The notes below the pieces were generated by a model that worked only from the letters and a program-made list of their open reading frames with translations, was not told the DNA's origin and did not search any database. A stretch of 64,000 bases of DNA from Tribonema minus (taxonomy: Eukaryota > Sar > Xanthophyceae > Tribonematales > Tribonemataceae). Location: the NCBI GenBank assembly GCA_017506865.1, contig JAFCMP010000523.1, positions 496,001 through 560,000 on the forward strand, written 5' to 3'. The position numbers and the translations under genes were made by a program. The stretch's first letter is position 1. Every line of letters begins with the position of its first letter. This document shows positions 1 through 11,400 of this stretch, one piece after another.

Positions 1-8
1 AGCGGCAA

Positions 9-2873
9 TCACGCTGCATTCAGGCTGGAGTGCCGTCCGTGCCGCGACGCAGACTTGGGCCGCAGCGGCAACGCTGCTGCTGCCGTGGCGGAAGAGCTCG
101 CGCGTTTCACTGGCGGCGTATATACCAGCCCAACAGTTGCCGCCGCAGGGGCACCGCCTCCACCGCCATCTTCAACTTCAACTTCAAAGTCGTCGCCGTC
201 GTACTGATTCTCCGGCTCGGCGTGCGGCTGCGACCGTGAGGCGGCGGCGACGGCCTCTGAACGTGGCGGCGGCGCCTGTGCTGCTGCCTCGTGGGACGGC
301 CGCAGCGCAGGCGCGCGCGCAGGCGCTGCTGCTGCTGCTGCTGCTGCTGCTGAACTTGCTGCTGCTGCTGTGGCAGCGCTCGGCACGTCCCTGGCGGACC
401 GCGGCGATGCTCGGCGGTTGGCATCGCCGCCGCCGCCGCCGCTGCCGCCAGAGGGTGCGCGTTGCAGCGGCGGCACTCGGCCACCGCCTTTTGGAGTTGT
501 GGCGCTGCTGCCTTGACTTGAAGTTGAAGTAGCGGCGGCGGCGGCGCTCGCCTGCAGCAGCGCCTGGTAGCGCTCCAGCTGTTCTTGCAGCTCCGAGTAC
601 TCGTCCTGTGATCAAACGTGGGGTAACTCATTTCGTTAAACCCTGAGTAGCGTCTGGCTCTTGCATACACATGCGTCAATGCAGATGCCCCAGTGATGAT
701 TCAGGTGATAGGCTGTGATGGGGCATGCCATGAAGGTGGCGGCATGATGCTGCGACACTGCTGCTCACACACCATTGCGTCACAGCCCCAGCGCAGAGGA
801 CGCAAGGATAATGCGCCATGCAGCAGTCACAAGGATGCACTTGCCTGAAAGGAGTTCCACCTGTCGGTGAGGTCGACGTAGCTTTCCTGCAGCGCCTCCA
901 GATCAGCGACCTTGTCCGCCACCTGCCCATACAGGTCTTCTTCGTGGGAGCGGGCGACGTCGCGCTCCTGCATTTGCAGAAAAAGTATGACGGATGAGAA
1001 GTGGTACTGCAGCTAGATGGCACGTGGCATGCGCTGTGAGGATAAGCGGTCCAGGGGAGTGAGTGGTCATCGTGCAACCAGCGCAGCGTGCAAAGCGCAG
1101 ACTTGCTTGGGAGCTTTGCCATTGCCGCAGCAAGCGCTGACGCATGACATCACCATTAGTGTAACTGCCTGTAACTGACTGATCATTTTAGCGGCGCACC
1201 TCGGTGACCACGGCCATCTGGCTGAGCAGATCATCGCGCTCGCTCTCAAGCGCCGCCTTGGCTGCGGCGAGCGCTGACGCGGCCTCCTCCTGCGCGTCGC
1301 GCGCCGCGTGCGCCGCCGACAGCTGCTCCGCCAGCGCGCTCAGCTCCAGCTTCTCACGCCCGACCTCCGCGCGCAGCCGCAGCACCTCGTTCTGCGCCGC
1401 TCGGGGGCAGCGCACAGCGCGGCAGCAGCGCGTCCACATAAGTTTAGTTTGCTGCATGCATGTTTCCATGCGGTGAGAGTGCTGTACTATAGGCGCCAAA
1501 TGTCGTTCATTTTGCCTCTAAAAGGTGTCCACCGGACCTGTGCAGTCGTCACACCATGCGGTCCGCTCTCGCGCGCCTGCGCTGCCAGCACCCGCCCGCC
1601 ATGCGCGCTTCCGCAGAGACACCACAATCGCTCCTGACTGGCCGCACGCTCACCCCCCCACAGCTGCCCTCCCTTCCGCAGCCTCCAAGTCTACACAGGT
1701 CACAAGTCCTCTAAGTCTACACAAGTCACAAGTCACAGAGCAGCAGCAGCCGTTGGCCGCAGCAAATAAGCACCTGCGCCGCCAGCGCCTCCTCCTCCAG
1801 CCGCGCCGCGCGCGCCGCCGCTGCCGCCGCCTCCGCGCGCAGCCGCTCGCGCGCGTCCTCCGCGTCGCGTGCGCGCCGCTCCAGGCTCACCACCTGCGAC
1901 GCCGCCGCCAGTGACGCGCGCCGCGCACCCGCGTCGCGCAGCGCCGCCGCCTCGTGCGCCTGCGCCTGCAGCGCCGCCGCGCACGCCGCCATGGCGCCGA
2001 ACAGCGCCGCTGCTGCTGCTGCCGCCGCCGCTGCGGTGTCGGACGCTTGCGAGTGGTGGGAATGGAATTTTTCTTGGGCTAGGTGGAATGCCAGGGTGAG
2101 GGTGGCGGGGGGGTGGGGGGGTGCGGCGGGGCGGATGCGCAGGCGCCTGCGGAGGGTAACGAACGGCATTGCAGCAGTGCTCAGATAGTGGAGGAAAGGT
2201 GCAGCAGCAGCGCTCAGGCAGTGGAAGGCAGCGGTGCGGTAACATGCAGGTGATGGCTGTGTGCGGATGATAAATTGGCAGGAGCAGCAGTGCTCAGCAA
2301 TATTGAAGCAGTCCGCCGGTGATAGAGGCGCGTAGCACCGCCCAGGTGAGCGAGCTGACAGCACAGCAGTGATCAGGCAGCGGAGCACCACCAGCAGCAG
2401 CAGCAGCAGCGGTAGCAGAGGGCCGTCCACAGTGCCTGCGGTAGGCAAGTGCTACTTGGTCGCAGATGGTGTGCAGCTGCCAACGAGTCAGCCTGTCGTG
2501 CATGACGCGCCATGTCGCTGTCAGGTGCGGCTCTAGCCAGTCCCTGAGCGTTGCTGCACACTGCAGCCACCACACGCTCCTCTCACGCAGCCCCGCGCCC
2601 CACTGTTCTTTCTCTCAAGTCCTCTCTAGATAGATCTCTGGCCATGCCTTGCCCCCCCCCCCCAAACTCCTCACACAACACACAGGTGCATGCCTTCACC
2701 CCGAACGTCACCGATCATCAACTGCCACTCACCCCCCTTGCCCCGCTCCCAATGCTCACCTGGTCTCAGGCAGCGGCCCTGCCATAGCATCGCCGCCGCT
2801 GCTGCCAACCTCCAGCCGCAGCGCGACACGCCACCGCCCCCCGTCCTCTACCTCCACATCATACCCCGCCGCC

Positions 2874-2904
<31 letters not shown>

Positions 2905-4384
2905 TGCCGCCGCCGCCGCCATCGCGCGCCGCCGCCGCCGCCACCGCGAGCAGCTGCAAGAAGCGGTTGGTGTCGCCAGTGGCGCGGCCGACGACGATGT
3001 CTGCGCCGCGCGCGGGCGGCGAGGGCAGGCGCAGCGCGCGCGCCACTGCTGCCGCCACCGCGTCCATGAGCTCCACCTTGGCGTGCTTGTCGCCTAGGCC
3101 CTCCCAGGGGCGCGCCGCGAGGAGGTCCGCGCCGAACCCTGCAGTGCGCACGCACGCGCGCGCGCCAAAAAATAACACTTTCAAGTGTCTGTTCCTGGAC
3201 ACGTGGTAGATGCATTGTATGGATTTAGGCAGATCGCAATGATCGACCTGACTTTCAGTTGGTAAATTTGGCTGCAACCATGACTGGGTTGGAGGGTGAA
3301 TGTCAGGATGGCGGGCAGCGGCGTTGGCGTCGCAGCATGTAGGGCTAGGATTGGGGGTAGGTATGCTTTTATTGTGCGCCAGTGCTCAACTCCGCCATGC
3401 CGGTTGCGCAGACTGTATTCAGCACAGAGGCGTCTGGCAATTGAGGAGGAGGGGCACTGTGACCAGAGGCCCCGCAGAAGTTTAGGGAGAGAACAGTATG
3501 AGATGCGATTGGTATGTCAGCAAGTAGGGCCAGGGTCAGAGGTAGGCATGCATAATGCATCATACCAGCCGTGAGCGCCGCCAACCACCCCGTCTGCCAG
3601 CAATGCTCAGCAGGAATGCTCCAGCCGAAACGCAAGGTGCGGACAGGTTTGAGCATCATCATGCATGAGAAACATCACCACAAGCTCTTGCTGCAGCCCA
3701 TGGCAGAGCCTGCACCTGGGCAGGTGGCAGGGTACCAGCGACGCGCATGGTGCAAGGGGGAGCGAGTCCCGCGCTGAGCACTGCTGTGAGTGTCATTCAG
3801 GGTTAGGGTCAGTGTTAGGGTCAGGGTTCAGGGCTAGCATTAGGTTTACGGCTAGATTCACGCAGCGCATGCGACACCAACACAATATTCACGCGCATGC
3901 ACAGTCCATGGCCCGCACGCTACAGCGACCCGCAGAAACAAGAACGTTTAAACGACAGCGGCTGACCTGTCACGCCCACTAGTGTTAGGGGTTGGGGTTA
4001 GCATTAGGGTTAGGGTTGGTTTCACACACATGCGCAGGCCATGGCGTGCATGCATCACTGACACATGATAGCGTTCGGAACGACCGCTGCGGAGCGCTGC
4101 TGACCTGTCGTGCCCGCCACGAGCGCAAACAGGTCGTACAGGAAGCGCACCGGCGGGCGCGCGAGCAGCTTGGCCGGCGGCGTGCTCTTGAGCAGCTCGC
4201 CCCAGTTGAGCACTGCTGCCAGCGCCGCCTCCGTCGCCGCGACGTCTTCGTTGGCGGCGGCGGCGCGCGCCGTGAGGGCCGGCGGCAGTGGCACTGGCGC
4301 AGCGTCATGTTGTTGATGTGTCTGCGGCGCTGTCGCGGCGGTGATGGATGCAATGGCGGTGGGTGCACCCAGGTCAATCTGCAT
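9..4384 (-). CDS. IFT54/TRAF3IP1-like protein (N-terminal CH domain plus coiled coil)
   Basis: Likely intraflagellar-transport subunit IFT54 (MIP-T3 family), a tubulin/IFT-B linker in cilia. Exons read on the minus strand: 4378-4105, 3138-2760, about 2045-1774, 1391-1200, 967-845, 605-9 (TGA at 11-9). Seen: a CH-like block with KLLARPPVRFLYDLF, then TGFGADLL, then GDKHAK and TNRFLQLL, in the same order as the family's N-terminal domain; later exons are Ala/Glu/Arg-rich coiled coil (EVLRLRAEVGREKLEL; YVDLTDRWNSF); the last exon is Gly/Ala/Pro-rich with an acidic DDFEVEVEDGG. The 967-845 exon uses a GC donor (CAG then GCAAGT). An ATG at 4384 could start the gene, but a long C-tract and CAG directly before 4378 look like a splice acceptor in phase 0 with the last kinesin exon, so this may be the C-terminal half of a fused gene. 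Phases of exons 2 and 3 do not match in my model, so a small exon may be missing. Confidence 0.62.
3801..4018. repeat. interstitial TTAGGG-like tracts
   Basis: Two short runs of GTTAGGG variants (about 3801-3850 and 3983-4018), inside the intron between the first two IFT54-like exons. Confidence 0.8.
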
Positions 4385-4394
4385 GGGTTTGGGG

Positions 4395-4460
4395 AGGGGG
4401 GGGGGGGGGGGGGGGCATAGGTGTGTGAGGGGGGGAGGGGGGGGGGGGGGGGGCTGCTGC
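4395..4460. repeat. two long poly-G runs
   Basis: Two G-homopolymer runs separated by a short spacer. On the gene's strand they are C-runs directly upstream of the CAG at 4381-4379, the position and composition of a polypyrimidine tract. The same arrangement precedes proven acceptors at 6432, 24619 and 27213. Confidence 0.85.
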
Positions 4461-4923
4461 CGCAGGTGCATGCGCACATGTGTGGCGGGGTGAGGGGGGT
4501 AGGGTTGTTGAAGTGAGACTGTTGAAGTCCGTCTTTGCAAACATGACTCAACGCACTCACGGCTAGGGCGACAGAGATCGAATTGCCAATATTTGCCATC
4601 ACATGCTCAACCGTCAGCACAGTTTTGAGAGAAGAGTCATGATGCAGTGGGCTGCATTGGATGACGCCGCTTCGACAGTGCCCGATCGCCAGCGTCATGT
4701 GGCCGCACCTTCGCGCACGAGCCGCAGCCTTCCGCTGCACTTCCCCCGCCTCCTCATCGCTCTCGCCACCGTCACTCACATTCGTGCCCACAACACGGTG
4801 CTGCCGTGCCTCAAGTATCACTGTGTGCCCCCGCAACGCAGCTACGTCAACATTTACCCAAGTTCATCTTCAACTCCAAGGTGTGTGAAATGCTGTGACA
4901 CACCAACTACTACAGTAGCACAC

Positions 4924-5320
4924 CTGCAGCCAGCGCTCCCCACCCCCATCGCCCATCGTCCACTCCACCGTAGCGCCCGCCCCAACCGCCGCTGTGCCCG
5001 GCGACGTCGTCACCGCGCCGCGCGCGCTCAAATCCAGCAGCAGCGCTCCACCAGAATGTTCCTCGGGCGCAGTCTCAGCGCGGTCTTCGACAGCGCGCTC
5101 GGCAGCGTGCAGTGCCTCAATGAGAGCTGCTGTGCACGATGCAAGTTGCGTAGCGGCGCGCTGGTACTCTGGGCCCGGGGTGGCGGTGCCGGGGTCGGGT
5201 GCCCAGGTTGACACTGCTTGGCGGCGGCAGCGGCAGCAGCAGCGGCAGCAGTGATCAGACACATGGCTTGATGGTGCCGGGGTGGGTGCGCATGGCTACA
5301 ACTGCTCAGCAGTTTCAGCA

Positions 5321-5401
<81 letters not shown>

Positions 5402-8400
5402 CAGTGCAAGGCCTTAAGGAGGGAGGCAATAAGAGACTGCTGAACCGATGGCAGACAACAAGAGCACATCCATTACCCATTGCAAGGCTGGGCGCTCCAG
5501 CAGTATCATCTGCAGAAGTACTGACGTCCGCCGCTCAGCACTGCGCGCCGCTGCGGCCGCAGCCGGCGTCATTGACATCAGCGACAGCTCGAAACATGGC
5601 ACCGCGAGCCTGTGAGAACAGCAGCCCTTTCGCGCTCCAGCTCTTGAGCATGAAAGACTGCCATGCATCTGCTCACCAGTTTGTGCTGCGTCTGCGAGTG
5701 CGGCAGCGGCGCCGCGCGCATCGCGCACGACGCCCGCCGCCCCGTGCGCGCGCGCCGCCGCCGCCGCGCGCTTCCCCGCCACCTGCCGCTGCACCAGCGC
5801 CAGAGCGCGTGCTGCCTCGTCCCCCGCGGTGCTGCAGGTGCAGTGGTGGCATTGAGGGGGGATGTCAGTGGGACAAGGGGGGTGCCGTGGCCAGACATCT
5901 TCATTTCCACGGCCGCATGCGCGCACCGGCGTGGCACACGCACCTGACCAAGTTGCCTCGTAAGGCATCCCAGCACGAGCTTCTCATCACTGCTGCTCGG
6001 GTCTTAATGACGCCCATTTGTGTCGGATTGCGCACTCATTCCGGCCTGAGACCCCAGAGCGAGTCTCTCTGGCAATGCGCCCTTGTCCCCTTCAGCACTA
6101 TAACCACCTCCCCAACCCGTACTATGACACGCCGGACCTGATGGTATCACATCTCAGCCGTGCTGTAGCGCACTCATTGAGGTCAGACAGAACACGCAGC
6201 TGCCTCGCCAGTTATCTCAACATGTGTACTCTGAAGTTCAACAGGAACGCTGGGGCACGCACGCGCACCTGCCGGCGGCATCACTCTGGCTGCTGCGCCG
6301 CGCGGGTGGCGGCGGCAGGCCACGTGCGAACTCCGCAATGCGCGTTAGCAGCGCGTCGCAGCCGTCGCGTACGAGCTCGCGCTCCGTCGCCAGCAGCCGC
6401 TCGCCAGCCTCGCGCAGCGTGCCGAGCCGCACCTGCGGGGCGGGGGGGGGGGGGGGGGGGGCGCTGAGGTGAGCGGAGTTGAGCGCTGGGCAGGGAAAGG
6501 GGGAGTGCACAGGGACAGGGGGGGGGAGAGGGGCTGTTGATGCCGGGGATTGCTTGGGGCACAGGGGCGGGGGTGGGGGGGGAAGAGGGGCAAATTGGGG
6601 GAAGGGGGGTACAGAGGGGGGCAGCAGGGCTGAGGACTGCAGCTCGGCCAATATGATGCGTGCGGTGCGACTGGCATGCATGCAAGAGCAGACACGAGCA
6701 CTGACATGACACTGGCATGCATGCAAGAGCAGACACGAGCACTGACATGACACTGAGTTGTTGAGCACTGACCTGTAACTGTTTGAGGGCGGGCACGCTG
6801 TACGCGACTGGCGCGGCGGCGCCAGATGAAGCGGCGGCGGCGGCGGAGGTGGGTGCGGCAAACGCTGTGGCGACGTCAGTCGCGAGCGCGTCTCTGTACA
6901 CGGTGTAGACGGTGCCCTCTTCCAAGGCTCTCTGTGGAAGGGCGGCAGAGAGCGCATGCGGCGAGCGAAGTGAGTGCCTCCTGGGTGAGGCAGTGCGGTA
7001 GGTATTGCTGAGCATACATATATGCATACCTATATTAGCGCATGCAGTGTCGCGGGGCACACGCACTGCAGCGGTCTGGCTGTGTGTTCGTCTCCACGAA
7101 CGCACCATTGTGGGCAGTAATGGGGTCTGCCTGCAGCTGCTGTGCTCGCAGCGCCAGCGTGGCCGTTTGCAGTCGAAGCATCGACTTTGAGTCATGGGGA
7201 GAGTCACTTGCTTTGAGTCACGAGGAGCGTCACTGCTTGCTGTTGCTGTGCGGCGGCCACCGTTAGGTGCTGTAATTGCACACGTTGTGGCACCACTGCA
7301 CATGATTTAAAGGTCATCGTGACTTGCGGGCAGCCTGAGTGCTACAGCCGCTGACAACAGCGACTGAGCTTGTGTTTTTGCACTTTACAAAGCTGGCACG
7401 TACACTGGGCGCTTTACACAGCCGTCACTGAAGTAGGGTTAGGGCTGAGAGCTCATCAGACTTGCAGCTGGCGACTCCTCTACCAGTGCGAGGGCTAGGG
7501 TTAAACTCAGGATCACGGTGAGGTTAGGGCTTGGCACTTGCCTGCTCCGTGGCCAACAGATGTCGCACGTGCGCCAGCCAGTATTAGGGCTAGGGTTAGG
7601 GTTAGGTTCAGGCTGAGAGGTCAGATGTTGACAAGCGCACTTGCCTGCTCTGTGGCCAGCAGCTGCCGCACGCGCGCTAGCCAGTCTCGCGTTGGCACCC
7701 CCTCCACCGCCTCCCCCACCTGCAGCAGCGTGCGCGCAGACACGCGACGGCGCAGCGTGGAAAGTGTTGAGCGTTGACACTGCTGTTGATGAGCAGCTGT
7801 CCGTTTGCAGAAAGCGGTCCGATAGGGGCACTGCACAGTGACCTTGGCAGCGCCCCTCGTATGTTGTGTGTGTTGCCATTGTCACCAGGGCCGTTGTAGT
7901 CGGCGGCGCGTGCGCTAGCCAATGACGGTGAAAGCCGACCTCCGCCAGTGAACATTGCGTGCAGAAGCATGAGCTTGGCATACGCAAGAAGCATACCTAT
8001 GCACGCATGCAATCATACCTACCTACCTGTCTATTCATACGTCCCTAGCAACCTAAATACATACATACGTACATGTAGCTAGATGAACACATGCATACCA
8101 ATCTGCGCATATACCTGCATGCGAGCGTTCCTCCAGCACGGAGAGCCCCATATCGCCCTTCTCCTCACGTTAGCTCACATGTACCCGCATATACACGAAC
8201 AAAGTCATACATGCACAGAATGTAGCTCATACTGAACGTACACGAAATTATACCTACATACCCACCTACCTGTACATACATACACTATCCTTCCATTCCA
8301 GTACATACATGCATACATGCGCGGGTACATACCTCGCGCACAGACAGCTCCAGGTCGCCCTTTTCCTCCAACGCCTCCCAGCGTCTTTGCCGCTCTCTCT

Positions 8401-11400
8401 CCTGGCGTCGTGCCTCTTCTTCCAAGCGTCTCTGGCGATGACATGGGGTCATGAACAGGGCAGGCAGCGCAGCGCACTGACGTCATGCTCGAAGTACATG
8501 ATCGCAAGTGCCACCGTGTGGATGCCGCAGGCCATTGTTGCAGCGCAACAGTATCAACTGCAAGCGCGCGCGTGCACCATCCTGTGCTTCAACATGAATG
8601 TTGGATATACTTCAACTTGAAGTATTTCCAAAGTGCATCACTGTGCCGACCGCACGTGGGAACGGGCACCCGATGTAGCGTCAGCACGCGCGAGGATTTA
8701 TTATGTGCTGCGATGACGTGACTTTCAAGTGCCTGTGCCTGTGGCCTCCCTCCAGTGCTGCTCACAATGTGGCGTGTATGGGCGCCGACTGCAGCACCAT
8801 CGGTAGAGGCTTGGGAGTCCGGACGCAGACGTCAATGCGCAGAAGGCGCTGCGGTGGCAGCAAATCCACAATCACACTGTCCGACAACACCCAACTATAA
8901 GGGTGTCAGTGCAGCGTCACCGCTGCCCCCCCAAGTAGCCACATTTGCGGTGCCAAGTACACTTCAACGCGAGGCGTGCTGTCACGGGGTGGCGCTCTTT
9001 GAGCACATATAGCGGGCGCAAACGTCGGCGTCAGTGTGTGCGACGGCGCCGCCAACAAACGGCGCTGCGAAAAGAAGATGAGCACCGCCGTCTCTGGTGC
9101 TGCACTAGTCTGATGATTCAATGGTACGAACATGTGGGCACATGTAGCCAATGTGCATGCAAGACGCGTCACTGCGGGCCCTGACAGAGGCAGCGGCCAC
9201 AGTGCGTGTAACGAATGCACCTGAAGGCTGCATGAATACTTCTACTACTATGTGCATTGCACAAGCTTAGCATTGCACCGCGGCCGACCTGCAGCTGTCG
9301 CCGCTCCTTTTCCGCTGCCTCCGACTGCTTCGCCTTTTCTTCCCATGTGACCTGCCAGTGCATACAGTAGACCATCAGCGGACAATGAATGGTGCTGTTG
9401 AGTAACGCAGCAAGACAGAGTGCTGCAGCAGACAATGTGCAGGTCGACACATGCCCAATGGCATTATTCTGAAAAACAGCGCTTGTTGAAAGAAGACCTG
9501 AATTGGGCAGCATAGATTTGCGCACTCAACATTTGCTGTTGTCACGTGGTTTTTGTATGTACTCCGCAGAGCATACCTTCGGCATCAAGTCAAATCTACT
9601 TCAACTTCAGTTACCGCAGATGAAAACTTCAACTTCAAGTCACACTTGATTCAGCTCCGCGCGCAGAGCTCGCAAATTCAACATCAAGTCACCCGCTTCA
9701 ACTTCAAACTGTTCAACCTGACATCAAGAATGTCATCTGCGCACAAGTGCAGGCTCACCTTCATGGCGGCCTCCATGTCTGCAATCTGCTGCCGATAGCG
9801 CGCCTCAAATTCAGGGTCCGCGGCTGCGCCCCCCCCGCCCCCTCCCCCTCCGCCCCCCCCCCCCCCCCATCCCCCTGCGTTGCCAGCTTTGCGCGCAGTG
9901 CCCTGATCTCCTCCTCCAACCGCTCCACCTGCGCCGCTCACAAGGAAACAGGCGAACAGGCGAGGGTTTGCACCGGCAAGGGTGGGCATTGCAGCGAGTG
10001 AGAGTTGAGAGGTGCCGGCAAGCAGCGGTTTCCTTGGCTCGTCGGTTGCTCTGAATGGGCTGTGCACGCAGGCCATGCGAAATTGGCAGAGATTGCACGA
10101 CCCGTAAAACCTGCATGGCTGCCGGCCAAGTTGAGGTTTAACCAATGTGCATCACGGCAACTTCCCAAAAGCGGCCTGTCTGATGCGGAAATGCACACTT
10201 GGCATGACACTTGAACTTCCTCTTGAACTTCATCTGAGGTCCTCCCTCATGTGACCACTCCACCGACCACATCATACTTCACCTTGTCATGAGGCACTTC
10301 AAGTTGCACTTCATCACGTGCATACATACCCGGCTGGCCTCCTCGTTCTTGACATCGCGCAGCTGTATCGCCTTGGCGCGGCTCGCGTACTGCATGATAA
10401 ACTTCAAGTACTGCGCCATTGGTATTACCAGAAAACTTCCCCATAATTGATGCACCGGTAACGCCGGAAAATGGGGCCCCTGACTTGTTTGTTACCCCGG
10501 CTTCATGACATGTATACGTACCTGGCTGGCCTCCTCGTTCTTGACGGCGCGCAGCTGCACGCCTTGGCGCGGCTCGCGCACTGCATGATAAACTTCAAGG
10601 GATAAACTTCAAGTTTTACTTCATCATGTGCATACATACCTGGCTGGCCCCCTCGTTGTTGACGGTGCGCAGCTGTATCGCCTTGGCGCGGCTCGCGCAC
10701 TGCATGATAAACTTCAAGTGATAAACTTCAAGTATTACTTCATCATGTGCATACATACCTGACTGGCCTCCTCGTTCTTGACGGCGCGCAGCTGTATCGC
10801 CTTGGCGCGGCTCGCGTACTGCAGCGTGCTGAGCGTTTCCGCAAAGTTGCACGCGGCCGGTGAAACCGCCGCCAGCATCGCCGTGAGAGAGTTGCCGCCC
10901 AGCGACTCTTGCAGCACGCGCGTGAGCTTGCTGTTGCGGTAGGGCACGAAGACCTAGTTGCGCGCACGAGAGTAGGGCACGTGGTTGTGGCGTGGAGTTG
11001 CGATACCAAGGCCTGGTCGTGACGCGCGTATGCATAGTCTGCGCGTGATGGATACATGCATGCATGCACTAGGGGGTTGTCAAGATCAGTGGGATGCGCT
11101 CAATATCATGTGTAGCGTCAGCCGACGTAGCTGCAGAATGACTGCGTCGTCCCTGAATACAAGGATGCGGTCTGGGTCACCTGAACCACCAAAGTGACCC
11201 AACCGTTACCCAATGCTGCCTGGTAGGCCTACCCTTGGGTCTACCTGACCCTTGAAAGCGACCCAAACAGCGCACCAACGCCATTCACTAGTACACAAGT
11301 AGTCCTAGGAGGATGAACCCCCCCAGCATCCTAACAGTATGCAGACTAGGCCTAAACTGGGGCCTATCTGACCCGCGAAGGCGACTCAAACGGTGACCCA

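Noticed and set aside
5199-5417. Polyglutamine reading frame on the plus strand
   Set aside because: Product of the CAG tract inside a kinesin intron on the opposite strand; no flanking coding signal.
7990-8330. CATA/TACA-rich stretch as a possible regulatory array
   Set aside because: Looks like a simple degenerate tetranucleotide repeat in a kinesin intron, apart from the embedded ghost exon end.
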